64,000 nucleotides of DNA, taken from assembly GCA_047636995.1 (NCBI GenBank), contig JBLIGQ010000011.1:9226-73225 (forward strand). The letters run 5' to 3'. The notes beneath the pieces are model-generated. The model had not been told where the DNA came from. It worked only from the letters and a program-made list of their open reading frames with translations, and searched no databases. Made by a program: the position numbers and the translations under genes. Positions 15,262 to 23,632 of the stretch are shown in pieces (position 1 is the first letter of the stretch; every line of letters begins with the position of its first letter). This DNA comes from JAQWQB01 sp047636995. GTDB lineage: Bacteria; Bacteroidota; Bacteroidia; Flavobacteriales_D; Sanyastnellaceae.

Positions 15262-18246
15262 ATGAAGATTACAACGTACATATCACTCCTTTTTTGCTGG
15301 TGTTTTGCAACAGCACCCCTGCACGAATTAGCGGCCCAGGAATACGACTTCTTTTGCCTAGGTCAAGCTGACGGGCTCCCTGTTGACGGTGTGTATGACC
15401 TCATTGAAGATCAACATGGCGCTTTGCTAATTGCTACTGAAGGCGCCGGTTTGGCACGGTTCGATGGCGAGAAAGTACGTTTTTGGGATCACAATAGTGG
15501 ATTAGGAGCAGACACCGTGAGAACGATGGCGCTTGCAAGTGATGGCGGCATCTGGATTGGGACAGATGGCCATGGTCTCTTCTATATGAAGGACGAAGTG
15601 TTTTCAGCAGTAGCGCCTGATGAACTGGCTCACTCCGAAATTCGTTGTTTAAGTGAAGATCAAGACGGCACTTTATGGATTGGAACATTTGACCGCGGCC
15701 TGTTTCAGCTTACAGAAAATCAATTGGTCAAAATTGATTTGAAGGCTGAGACCATTCGCTCTTTGTTGCTTCACTCAGATGGCAGCATGTTCGTTGGCAC
15801 TGACGAAGGCCTTTTCGTCCAAAAAGAAGACCAATTTGAGCGCATCGATCTTAAAGCACACGGCGGAAATTCAAACAAGGTGTTGACGCTCTTTGAAGAC
15901 AGCAAGCATCAATTATGGATTGGCACACTCAAGGGTGCATTGATTTGGAGTAACCAAGAAATTCAGTTACTTCCAAAAGAAGTTCAGACAGCCCGTATCA
16001 AAGCGATTGCCGAAGACCAACAAGGGCACATTTGGTTGGGCTCTAGAACAGGCGCCTATGAATTAGAATCTGCCTCAGGAAAAACAATCAAGTACACCAG
16101 CGAAAGCGGACTCTCCAATGACCGCATTCGGAAAATATACAAAGACCGGTCAGGCTCACTTTGGTTTGGAACTTATTTTGGCGGGGCATGTCAGCTAAAA
16201 GACCAGCTCACCTCCCGCTACACACGCGAGCAGGGGTTTCCAGAAACACCCATTACAAACTTAGCCATAGCACCTGATAGTGCTTTGTGGTTTACCACGT
16301 ATGAAAATGATGTATACAGGCTGGGGGCAAGCGGATTAAAACGAATTATCCAATCCAATGGAAATGAACTGAACAGCGTCTTGAGCAGTGATGAACACGC
16401 CATCCTGTTTCGCACTGGAGAAAAGACCATCTCAAAAGTTGACCATTCTGATACTCTTTTTCAACCGTCGTTTTTCTGTTGGACGCGATTGGAAATCAGT
16501 GAAGTACTTAAAGCGCATCCCAAAGCCTATTTTCTTGCCGAAGACGCCCTTTCTTCGCTAGAAAAATTACTCAATAATACTGACTTTGCTTGTGAACGAA
16601 TCACCACCGTTGTGAAAGACCAAGATCAGCTTCTTGTGGGCACATCATGCGGTATTTATGCCATTTCTCTTGATGAAAATGGAGCGTTCATTGTTCCATC
16701 AAACCTGATGAGCTTTCTTCCAATATCGGGTTCTGAGAATTTAAAAATCTCTTGTTTAAAATTGGATGAGAGCAACAATCTTTGGGTGGGAACTGAGCGA
16801 GACGGACTCTACAAGTTCAATGGAAAAATGAAGCACTATTCCAGTAGGTATTTGACAGATGCGCGCATCACAGCCATTGAACTTGATGACCAACAGAATT
16901 TATGGGTCGCAACAAGAGGTGGACTAACATTCCTGGAATTGGACCCGAGTCAAGAGATGGTCTTAAACCACCAGTTCTATGGAGTTGAACAAGGAGTTGA
17001 TGCTCAGATTAATGATATGGCATGGAGCAATGAAGGTCAACTATGGCTGGCAACATCAAAAGGGCTTGAACAATTGAATCCTGATGGTGACTTCCAAAAT
17101 ACCGTACCTCCGTTCTTAGAGATCACGGGCTTACGCCTCAACTATGACCCCGTTGACTGGACGGAAATGAACTTTGAGGCAAGCAATGGGTTGCCACTAA
17201 ACCTCGCTTTGGACCACAATGAAAACCACCTCACTTTTGATTTTAAGGGAATTGATCTGTCGCAGCCTGACGCCCTCATTTACCAGTGTTACTTGGAAGG
17301 CTTTGACCTAGATTGGATTGACGTCACCAACCTCACTGCCCAAACTTATCCGCAGTTACCCCCAGGTGACTTCAACTTCAAGGTACGTTCTCGAAATTCT
17401 TCAGGGCTCTGGAACACGGAACCGCCGAGCTATGAATTCACTATCCAAAAACCGCTTTATCAAGAGCCGTGGTTCATCGCATTCCTGCTCATAGGACTAT
17501 CAGCCGTGGTGTATTTCTTCTTTCAATATCGGCTGAGCAGATTGAAAAAAACCAAGGTCATTTTAGAACAAAAAGTACATCAACGCACCAAGGAGTTGCA
17601 TAAAGAAAAGGAGATATCTGAGCGCTTGCTCTTAAATATTCTCCCTAAAGAAACCGCAGATGAGCTCAAGGAGAAAGGCTATGCTGACACAAGGAACTAC
17701 GAAAGTGCCTCAGTACTTTTCTCTGACTTCAAAGGCTTTACCAACCTCACTGAGCAAATGAATTCTGATGAGCTGGTCAAAATGTTAGACAGCGCATTTA
17801 AGGCCTTTGATAGGAACTGCGATCGATTTGGTGTAGAAAAAATCAAAACCATAGGTGATGCTTACATGTGCGCTGCAGGCATCCCAAAGGAAGACACATC
17901 CCACGCGCTAAATCTAGTAGCATTCGCCCAGGCTATGCTAGTGGCCATGGAAGAATTAAATCTGCACAACACAGCAAATGGATTACCTACTTGGGACATT
18001 CGCATTGGCATTCACAGCGGACCTCTGATTGCAGGTGTGGTAGGAGAGAAAAAATTCGCTTATGACATCTGGGGAGACACGGTTAACCTAGCTTCGCGAA
18101 TGGAGAGCAGCGGAGAACCTGGAAGAATCAACTTAAGCGAAAGCACTTATGCCTTGATTAGGCACAATTACAAATGCAGTCCACGCGGAAAAATAAAGGC
18201 AAAGAACAAAGGAGAGTTAGAAATGTACTTTCTTGAACAAGATTAA
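15262..18246 (+). CDS. membrane sensor: beta-propeller, Y_Y_Y domain and class III adenylate cyclase
   Basis: The 994-residue protein starts with a signal peptide (ending ELAAQ). About 600 residues of two-component-regulator propeller repeats follow (recurring LWIGT, IWIGTDGHGLF, LWFGTYFGG). Then come a Y_Y_Y domain (about 640-730, YQCYLEGFDLDWIDV), a membrane helix (about 736-756), a short coiled coil, and a class III nucleotide cyclase domain. Catalytic residues are present: metal-binding Asp822 (FSDFKGFT) and Asp866 (TIGDAYM), adenine-selecting Lys862 and Asp935 (YDIWGD), and transition-state Asn942 and Arg946 (VNLASRM). It should therefore make cAMP in response to a periplasmic signal. 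The sensor half is the one normally found on hybrid two-component systems. Confidence 0.9.
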   Translation: MKITTYISLLFCWCFATAPLHELAAQEYDFFCLGQADGLPVDGVYDLIEDQHGALLIATEGAGLARFDGEKVRFWDHNSGLGADTVRTMALASDGGIWIGTDGHGLFYMKDEVFSAVAPDELAHSEIRCLSEDQDGTLWIGTFDRGLFQLTENQLVKIDLKAETIRSLLLHSDGSMFVGTDEGLFVQKEDQFERIDLKAHGGNSNKVLTLFEDSKHQLWIGTLKGALIWSNQEIQLLPKEVQTARIKAIAEDQQGHIWLGSRTGAYELESASGKTIKYTSESGLSNDRIRKIYKDRSGSLWFGTYFGGACQLKDQLTSRYTREQGFPETPITNLAIAPDSALWFTTYENDVYRLGASGLKRIIQSNGNELNSVLSSDEHAILFRTGEKTISKVDHSDTLFQPSFFCWTRLEISEVLKAHPKAYFLAEDALSSLEKLLNNTDFACERITTVVKDQDQLLVGTSCGIYAISLDENGAFIVPSNLMSFLPISGSENLKISCLKLDESNNLWVGTERDGLYKFNGKMKHYSSRYLTDARITAIELDDQQNLWVATRGGLTFLELDPSQEMVLNHQFYGVEQGVDAQINDMAWSNEGQLWLATSKGLEQLNPDGDFQNTVPPFLEITGLRLNYDPVDWTEMNFEASNGLPLNLALDHNENHLTFDFKGIDLSQPDALIYQCYLEGFDLDWIDVTNLTAQTYPQLPPGDFNFKVRSRNSSGLWNTEPPSYEFTIQKPLYQEPWFIAFLLIGLSAVVYFFFQYRLSRLKKTKVILEQKVHQRTKELHKEKEISERLLLNILPKETADELKEKGYADTRNYESASVLFSDFKGFTNLTEQMNSDELVKMLDSAFKAFDRNCDRFGVEKIKTIGDAYMCAAGIPKEDTSHALNLVAFAQAMLVAMEELNLHNTANGLPTWDIRIGIHSGPLIAGVVGEKKFAYDIWGDTVNLASRMESSGEPGRINLSESTYALIRHNYKCSPRGKIKAKNKGELEMYFLEQD

Positions 18247-18257
18247 TTAATAGACGA

Positions 18258-18806
18258 ATGAAAGTTTACACTCGAACAGGAGATCTGGGTCAAACGGGGA
18301 TCCTTGGGGGCACCCGATTACAAAAAGACCACATTCGCATAGAAGCTTATGGCACAATTGACGAACTCAACTCACACATTGGCGTTTTAAGAGATACTGT
18401 TGGAACAGCTGGGTATGAAGCTGAACTTGTGCGTATTCAGGAAGACCTATTTACCTTAGGCAGTCATCTGGCCAGTGATCCTGAAAAAAACAAGATGGAA
18501 CTCCCTGAATTGGAGCAGAGCAGAGTGACTGATTTAGAGCAGAGAATGGACGAGATGGACAGTCAACTTCCCCCTATGAAAAACTTTGTTTTGCCGGGTG
18601 GGAATCTTGCAGTAAGCCAATGCCACGTTGTGAGATGCGTATGTCGGAGAGCTGAACGAGCTACAATCAGACTCCAATCTTCGTCCTATGTAAAAGAGCA
18701 GCAAATCAAGTATCTAAACCGCCTTTCTGACTTTTTCTTCGTTTTATCTCGAAAACTAGCACAGGAATTGGGTGCAAAAGAGACCCCATGGGTCCCCAGA
18801 GGATGA
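18258..18806 (+). CDS. cob(I)alamin adenosyltransferase, PduO type
   Basis: The 182-residue protein begins MKVYTRTGDLGQTGILGGTR and contains RIEAYGTIDELNSHIG, FVLPGG and the C-terminal CRRAERA and YLNRLSDFFFVLSR, the signature of PduO-type ATP:corrinoid adenosyltransferases. It makes adenosylcobalamin, the cofactor of methylmalonyl-CoA mutase. The methylmalonyl-CoA epimerase in this window is in the same pathway. It follows the cyclase gene by 11 nt and is probably cotranscribed with it. Confidence 0.93.
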   Translation: MKVYTRTGDLGQTGILGGTRLQKDHIRIEAYGTIDELNSHIGVLRDTVGTAGYEAELVRIQEDLFTLGSHLASDPEKNKMELPELEQSRVTDLEQRMDEMDSQLPPMKNFVLPGGNLAVSQCHVVRCVCRRAERATIRLQSSSYVKEQQIKYLNRLSDFFFVLSRKLAQELGAKETPWVPRG

Positions 18807-18865
18807 CCACTAACCACTGATATACAGCTAGTTAATATATTCTTGTTAGATATTTGAATTTTTCC

Positions 18866-18895
18866 TTGACTGGCATAACAAAAAAACTATTTTTG
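18866..18895 (+). promoter_or_regulatory. promoter of the DUF2795 gene
   Basis: TTG (18866-18868) and TATTTTTG (18888-18895) are 19 nt apart, a good Bacteroidota -33/-7 pair. The predicted leader is about 30 nt. Confidence 0.6.
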
Positions 18896-18933
18896 CATAC
18901 TGAAATTCAGGGATTTTTATAAAATTTGATAGT

Positions 18934-19155
18934 ATGTATTGGACGTTGGAATTAGCCTCTTACCTAGAGGATGCACCATGGCCAGCCAGTAAGGATGAGT
19001 TGATTGACTTCGCTATGAGAACTGGAGCGCCACTTGAGGTGGTTGAGAATCTTCAGCAAATTGAAGATGAAGGTGAAATCTATGAAACGATTGAGGAGAT
19101 ATGGCCAGACTATCCCACCAAAGAAGATTTTTTCTTCAATGAAGATGAGTATTAA
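18934..19155 (+). CDS. small acidic DUF2795-family protein
   Basis: The 73-residue acidic protein begins MYWTLELASYLEDAPWPASKDELIDFAMRTGAP and ends in EEIWPDYPTKEDFFFNEDEY. The first half matches the DUF2795 helical fold (short helix-turn-helix-like module). The function is not established. It is a stand-alone unit with its own promoter and a bidirectional-looking terminator, and such proteins are well conserved in Bacteroidota from what I recall, so it is very likely expressed. Confidence 0.85.
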   Translation: MYWTLELASYLEDAPWPASKDELIDFAMRTGAPLEVVENLQQIEDEGEIYETIEEIWPDYPTKEDFFFNEDEY

Positions 19156-19173
19156 TACCTTAGTATGGTGTAG

Positions 19174-19205
19174 AAAAGAGCTGTGAAAACGGCTCTTTTT
19201 TTTTC
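19174..19205 (+). terminator. intrinsic terminator of the DUF2795 gene (probably bidirectional)
   Basis: AAAAGAGC (19174-19181) pairs with GCTCTTTT (19192-19199), followed by more T on the plus strand. On the minus strand the same stem is followed by TTTTCT, so it could also end transcripts coming from the lysC side. Confidence 0.8.
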
Positions 19206-19376
19206 GCTTTTTTTCTGAACCGAAAGGGCTTAAAATAGAAATGAGAACTGCGTTCAGTTCCCATTTCACTTAACATTAAACTAAAACTACCATTACAGTG
19301 TACAAGTACATTGTAACTATGAAAATTTGCCTTCTTTGCAGGAGCAGATGCTCCCGCAGTAGTCACTTCAAATATA
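19174..19376 (-). ncRNA. candidate small structured RNA downstream of lysC
   Basis: This 258-bp intergenic stretch (19156-19413) holds no convincing gene. On the minus strand there is a TATATTTG -7 element (19376-19369). Three consecutive hairpins follow: GGAGC/GCTCC (about 19336-19357), TTACA-TGTA/TACA-TGTAA (19293-19316) and GAACTG/CAGTTC (19245-19260). The shared terminator stem (19174-19199) comes last. That arrangement fits a ~190-nt sRNA or a long structured 3' UTR of lysC. A GTG-initiated frame of 68 codons is open here but shows no protein features. Low confidence. Confidence 0.3.
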
Positions 19377-19413
19377 GGGGAAACACTTATAACTAACTTG
19401 TATTTGGGGTTTT

Positions 19414-20679
19414 TTAGATAAGTGGTCTTAAAACCATGCGAAGGGTTTGTCTGCTCTTTTGCTCAACAAGCACCTCTTTTGAACCCGTTAATTGTTTCAC
19501 GGTTGGCTCATCATAATGTCGAATTGTTAGGAGCTCTACTTCCTCATTATATTTAATGGCATATTTTGATTTCATAAGTTCAATGAACTCTGTTATCCGA
19601 TCTATGTCTTGGTCTACACACACAGAGAAACTGATGGCTGAGTTTTGCATCAGATTTACGCTGACTCCTGTAGATGTAAGCGCCTCAAAGATATCCCTCA
19701 AATTTGATTCAACAATGAATGAAAAATCTCTTGGCGAGATGGAAATCAGAATCTGTTTTGGCTTAAAAATGTACATCGGAATCATCTTAGCCACTTGCAC
19801 ATCCTTCTTTATAATAGTTCCCGGCAAAGCTGGATCAACAAAAGACTTCACTCTGAGCGGAATATCCTTGTTTTGTAAGGGCTTAATGGTTTTTGGATGA
19901 ATAACAGAAGCCCCGTAGTAGCTCAATTCTATAGCCTCTCTAAAAGAGAGCTCTTCAATGCAAATCGTATTGTTAAACCACCTTGGATCAGCATTGAGCA
20001 TTCCGGGAACGTCTTTCCATATGGTCAATGATTCCGCATTCAATAAATGCGCAAAAATGGCTGAGCTATAGTCAGACCCTTCTCTTCCAAGCGTTGTGGT
20101 ATTGCCAACCTTGCTTTGAGCGATGAACCCTTGAGTTAGAACGAGGTTGCGCTCGCCTGCAACAAAATGTGCCTTCAGAATGTCTGTTCCCAATTTACTG
20201 CGTTCCCAATCAATGTCTGCATTCCTATGTGCAGAGTCTGTTTTTAAGACGTGTCTGGCATCAAACCACTCAATGCTGATGCCTAGCTTCGTTAGACCTG
20301 CTTGAACTAAGCTGGTGCCAACCAATTCCCCAAAGCAAACAACTTGATCATAAGCCAAACCTGAATTCCCTCCTGAAGGCTGGGCCAGCAGAGCCTTCAA
20401 TTCCCCCACTAAAAGATTGACACCAATAAGCTCCGTTTGGTTAAGCGCAAGATCTTCAGCAATGGAATAATGAAATGTGATGAATTCTTCCTGTAGATTT
20501 TCTGTAGACTCTTCATTCGTCCAAGCGCGCCAAATAGCCTCTAGGTGATTGGTCATTTTACCCATTGCAGACTGCACAATAACGGCATGCTCATCTTCAC
20601 AATTTAAAAGTATCTTCCCAACATTTCTTATTGCCGCAGCGTCTTTGACTGAGGCACCTCCAAATTTATATACAATCAT
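19414..20679 (-). CDS. lysC: aspartate kinase (monofunctional)
   Basis: The 421-residue protein begins MIVYKFGGASVKDAAAIRNV, the aspartokinase signature. It has TLGREGSDYSSAIFAHLLNAESLTIWKDVPGMLNADPRW in the kinase domain, followed by ACT-type regulatory regions (SFIVESNLRDIFEALTSTGVSVNLMQNSAISFSVCV). It phosphorylates aspartate at the start of lysine, threonine and methionine synthesis. No dehydrogenase domain is attached. It lies 3 nt downstream of the GNAT gene and is cotranscribed with it. No riboswitch was seen. Confidence 0.93.
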   Translation of the reverse strand: MIVYKFGGASVKDAAAIRNVGKILLNCEDEHAVIVQSAMGKMTNHLEAIWRAWTNEESTENLQEEFITFHYSIAEDLALNQTELIGVNLLVGELKALLAQPSGGNSGLAYDQVVCFGELVGTSLVQAGLTKLGISIEWFDARHVLKTDSAHRNADIDWERSKLGTDILKAHFVAGERNLVLTQGFIAQSKVGNTTTLGREGSDYSSAIFAHLLNAESLTIWKDVPGMLNADPRWFNNTICIEELSFREAIELSYYGASVIHPKTIKPLQNKDIPLRVKSFVDPALPGTIIKKDVQVAKMIPMYIFKPKQILISISPRDFSFIVESNLRDIFEALTSTGVSVNLMQNSAISFSVCVDQDIDRITEFIELMKSKYAIKYNEEVELLTIRHYDEPTVKQLTGSKEVLVEQKSRQTLRMVLRPLI

Positions 20680-20682
20680 TTT

Positions 20683-21168
20683 TTAAGCTTTTAAAGCCAG
20701 GCTATATTCCCCTTTGATAAATTTACAATTGTACCATTCAGTCTCTATCGTGGCACCCAAATATTTATAAAACTCGATGGCAGGCTTATTCCAATCAAGC
20801 ACTTGCCATTCGAGTCTTTCTACACCCTCTTTCTCTGCAATTTGAATCAATGCCTTCAATAGCTCTTGTCCCAGACCAAGGCGTCTTTTAGATTCTTCTA
20901 CGATCAAATCTTCTAGATACAAGGTTCTCCCTTTCCAGGTACTATAACGGTCATAGTAAACAGCAATCCCCACAATTTCTTGGTTCATTTCTGCTACTAA
21001 AAGCTGAAACTTCGGCTGTGCCCCAAATCCGTCTCGAAGTAAATCTTCTTCAGTCAGAATAACCTCATCAGCCGCTTTTTCATAGACTGCAAGCGCTTTG
21101 ATTAAACGTAATAAATCAGGAACATCTCCTTGTTCACCTTTTCGAATTGAATATTTCAACTGTGTCAT
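20683..21168 (-). CDS. GNAT-family N-acetyltransferase, SSAT-like
   Basis: The 161-residue protein has the GNAT acetyl-CoA loop (ESKRRLGLGQELLKALIQIA) preceded by GRTLYLEDLIVEE and followed by VERLEWQVLDWNKPAIEFYKYLGA. This layout is seen in spermidine/spermine or thialysine acetyltransferase-like enzymes. The substrate cannot be assigned. The ATG at 21168 is taken as the start; the in-frame codon two residues upstream is GTG and lies in the promoter gap. TAGCTTTG is 5 nt upstream of the ATG. Confidence 0.82.
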   Translation of the reverse strand: MTQLKYSIRKGEQGDVPDLLRLIKALAVYEKAADEVILTEEDLLRDGFGAQPKFQLLVAEMNQEIVGIAVYYDRYSTWKGRTLYLEDLIVEESKRRLGLGQELLKALIQIAEKEGVERLEWQVLDWNKPAIEFYKYLGATIETEWYNCKFIKGEYSLALKA

Positions 21169-21173
21169 GGGCA

Positions 21174-21181
21174 CAAAGCTA
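21174..21181 (-). promoter_or_regulatory. -7 promoter element of the GNAT-lysC unit
   Basis: TAGCTTTG on the minus strand, ending 5 nt before the ATG at 21168. It implies a leaderless or nearly leaderless mRNA. Confidence 0.5.
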
Positions 21182-21228
21182 ACAAAGAAGGTTACGCAAT
21201 TCGCGCGTGCTTCAGTAACTTGCCTAAC

Positions 21229-21783
21229 ATGAATGTGTTCGATATTATTTGCTTGATTCTACTTACCTACGCAGGATGGAAAGCCTTCCGAAAAGGCTTT
21301 ATTATTGAAATCTTTGGGATTCTAGCGCTTTTCGCGGGCATCTACGGAGGGATTTATTTCTCTGACGGGGTTGCGCGTTGGTTAAGTGAAAATGTTAAAA
21401 TGAAAGACGAATGGCTTCCAGCAGCCGCATTTACAGCCACCTTTCTCATTGTTCTGATTGCTGTTTACTTCTTAGGACGAATGATTACTAAATTACTGGA
21501 CATCGCCTCATTGAGTCTGGTCAACAAAATAGCCGGCGCATTTTTCGGGGTGCTCAAATGGGCTTTAATTATCAGTGTTGCCCTGATGCTTTTTCATCCA
21601 TTAAATGAGCAGGTAGAGTTAATCTCCAAAGAGACCAAAGAATCATCATTGCTTTACCAACCGATTCATGACCTTTCATCAACGGTGATTCCTGCCCTAA
21701 AAGAAAGTGATTTTTACAAGTACCTTCAAGAACAGGAATGGATTACGAAGGAATTAACAAAGAGCGCAGATGGGTTTATTTGA
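21229..21783 (+). CDS. CvpA-family membrane protein
   Basis: The 184-residue protein has four predicted membrane helices and the CvpA pattern (NVFDIICLILLTYAGWKAFRKGFIIEIFGILALFAGIYGG ... LGRMITKLLDIASLSLVNKIAGAFFGVLKWALI). CvpA proteins are associated with colicin V export, purine gene clusters or envelope stress in other bacteria; the molecular role here is unknown. The ATG at 21229 is used; the longer frame would begin with TTG. The 3' end overlaps the convergent histidine kinase gene by 8 bp. Confidence 0.85.
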   Translation: MNVFDIICLILLTYAGWKAFRKGFIIEIFGILALFAGIYGGIYFSDGVARWLSENVKMKDEWLPAAAFTATFLIVLIAVYFLGRMITKLLDIASLSLVNKIAGAFFGVLKWALIISVALMLFHPLNEQVELISKETKESSLLYQPIHDLSSTVIPALKESDFYKYLQEQEWITKELTKSADGFI

Positions 21784-23632
21784 TGTGGCTTTCAATCATC
21801 ATTTTTAAGGACGCTGGAGAATAGGGTTTTAACACAATAGCTGACATACCCGCATCTTTGCACCGCACGCTAACTTCGCCCATAGCAGAAGCAGTTACTG
21901 CAACAATTGGTACATCACAGTTTACACCTTCCATTTGTCTTATTTTCCTAGAAGCAGTATATCCATCCATTAAAGGCATTTGGATGTCCATCAGAATTAG
22001 GTCAAATTTCTCAGATTGCGCATAATCTACAACTTCAAGTCCGTTGTCTGCGATCACAATTTCAGCTCCCCAACTTGTCACGAACTTTCGCAATAAGAGT
22101 TGGTTAACTTGATTGTCTTCAGCAGCAAGAATGCGCTTGCCTTTTAAACCATCACCAACAACAGGCTCTACCCTTAACTCCTTAGCAATTGCAGTTTCAT
22201 CTGGCACTTTGAAAGTGACAACAAAACGAAACTCACTCCCCTCACCTGGAATGCTATCAACGGTTAATTCAGCATCATGTAGCTCAATCAATTTTTTTGT
22301 GATCGCCAGCCCTAGACCAGTTCCTCCAAACTTTCTTGTGGTACTTGAACTGGCCTGCGTAAATAAACTGAAGATCGACTTCTGTTTGCTCTCAGGGATG
22401 CCTATACCACTGTCTTTAACACTGAATTGAATAGACACAAGTGGATCTGAAACATCAATTACTTTTGTTTGTAAAATTACATCTCCATGAAAAGTAAATT
22501 TGATCGCGTTCGAAACGAGGTTGTTAAAAATCTGGGTCAGCCTATGCGCATCTCCTATAAGCATGAGGGGAGAGGCCTCATCCAAGTCAAAAATCAGATT
22601 TAAGCTTTTTGCCTTTGACCGGATTTGAAATGTATCTTTAATCTGGCAAAGGAGTGTATTCAATGAAAACACAGACTCCTCGAGCTGAACCCTTCCTGCA
22701 TCAATTTTAGAAAAATCAAGGATGAGATTGATTAAGCCTAGCAGTCCTTCGGCACTAAAAAGCAATGATTTCAGATTATCTATTTGCTCCTTTTTCGGTT
22801 CTTCAGTCATCAATAAATGGGCAAGACCAATCACTGCATTCAAAGGTGTTCTGAGCTCATGAGATATGGTGCTTAGAAATTGTTGTTTTGACCTAGACCC
22901 TGCTTCCGCTTTTTGTGCCTCAATTTTTAACTGTCGCTCTATTTCCTTGATGTTTGAAATGTCACGAAGTGCCCCGTCAAAACTTATTATTCCATCTCTT
23001 GAATTAACCAATGTTGCGCTCAAAAGCCCCCAAAAGATGTTGCCATCTTTCCTTTTGAACAAGATTTCCCTGTTGGTTATATGGCCCTGCATTGAGATTT
23101 CAGCAGCAATTTCATTTCGATTGCTCGGGTTCAAATAAAACTGCTCTGCCTTGAATTGCCGCATTTCTTCTGCAGAATCAAATCCAAACATCTCGACCAT
23201 TCCTTCATTCACAAAAACCAAGTCGCCATCGCTACTAGCGCGATAGAAACCCTCTTTCAGGTTTGAATTAATGGAGTGCAGTATTGCAGAAACATTGTTC
23301 TCTTCGAACTGGTTTTCATTTTTCTCCCACATGAGTGAGGCACCGTCCTCACCTGATTTCAGAATTCGAGGAGAAAAAGTCACTTTAACACGTAGATTTG
23401 TTTTAGTGCATTTAGCATCCCACAATACCGACCTCGGTTTCTGTTGTGAAATAATATAATCAACTAGACCTTCCTGATTTACATCATTGATCAGTTGCCA
23501 AACTGAAATAGGAGCTTGATCAAACCCACCGAAAAACGCTTCGAATCCAGAGGTATAGGACTCAATAACGCCATTTACATTAATGCTGCAAATCGGAAAC
23601 CCAATAAAGTCTATCTCATTTAATTTGCTCAC
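21776..23632 (-). CDS. cytosolic PAS-domain hybrid histidine kinase
   Basis: The 618-residue protein has no membrane helix. Order: a PAS-like N-terminus (1-110), a PAS domain with PAC segment (about 115-230), HisKA with phospho-acceptor His258 (FLSTISHELRTPLN), HATPase_c (NLVSNAIKFT, DSGIGIP, GGTGLGLAI) and a receiver domain with Asp549 (LILMDIQMPLMDGYTASRKIR). It should sense a cytosolic signal or redox cue through PAS and pass phosphate to an HPt protein. Its start overlaps the end of the phosphohexomutase gene by 4 bp, so it is cotranscribed with rfbD and the mutase. No DNA-binding partner is adjacent. Confidence 0.92.
   Translation of the reverse strand: MSKLNEIDFIGFPICSINVNGVIESYTSGFEAFFGGFDQAPISVWQLINDVNQEGLVDYIISQQKPRSVLWDAKCTKTNLRVKVTFSPRILKSGEDGASLMWEKNENQFEENNVSAILHSINSNLKEGFYRASSDGDLVFVNEGMVEMFGFDSAEEMRQFKAEQFYLNPSNRNEIAAEISMQGHITNREILFKRKDGNIFWGLLSATLVNSRDGIISFDGALRDISNIKEIERQLKIEAQKAEAGSRSKQQFLSTISHELRTPLNAVIGLAHLLMTEEPKKEQIDNLKSLLFSAEGLLGLINLILDFSKIDAGRVQLEESVFSLNTLLCQIKDTFQIRSKAKSLNLIFDLDEASPLMLIGDAHRLTQIFNNLVSNAIKFTFHGDVILQTKVIDVSDPLVSIQFSVKDSGIGIPESKQKSIFSLFTQASSSTTRKFGGTGLGLAITKKLIELHDAELTVDSIPGEGSEFRFVVTFKVPDETAIAKELRVEPVVGDGLKGKRILAAEDNQVNQLLLRKFVTSWGAEIVIADNGLEVVDYAQSEKFDLILMDIQMPLMDGYTASRKIRQMEGVNCDVPIVAVTASAMGEVSVRCKDAGMSAIVLKPYSPASLKMMIESHIK

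Noticed and set aside
19160..19366. 68-codon GTG-initiated ORF downstream of lysC
   Set aside because: Translation passes through the hairpins and the terminator and ends in low-complexity Lys-rich sequence. A structured RNA or 3' UTR is more likely.
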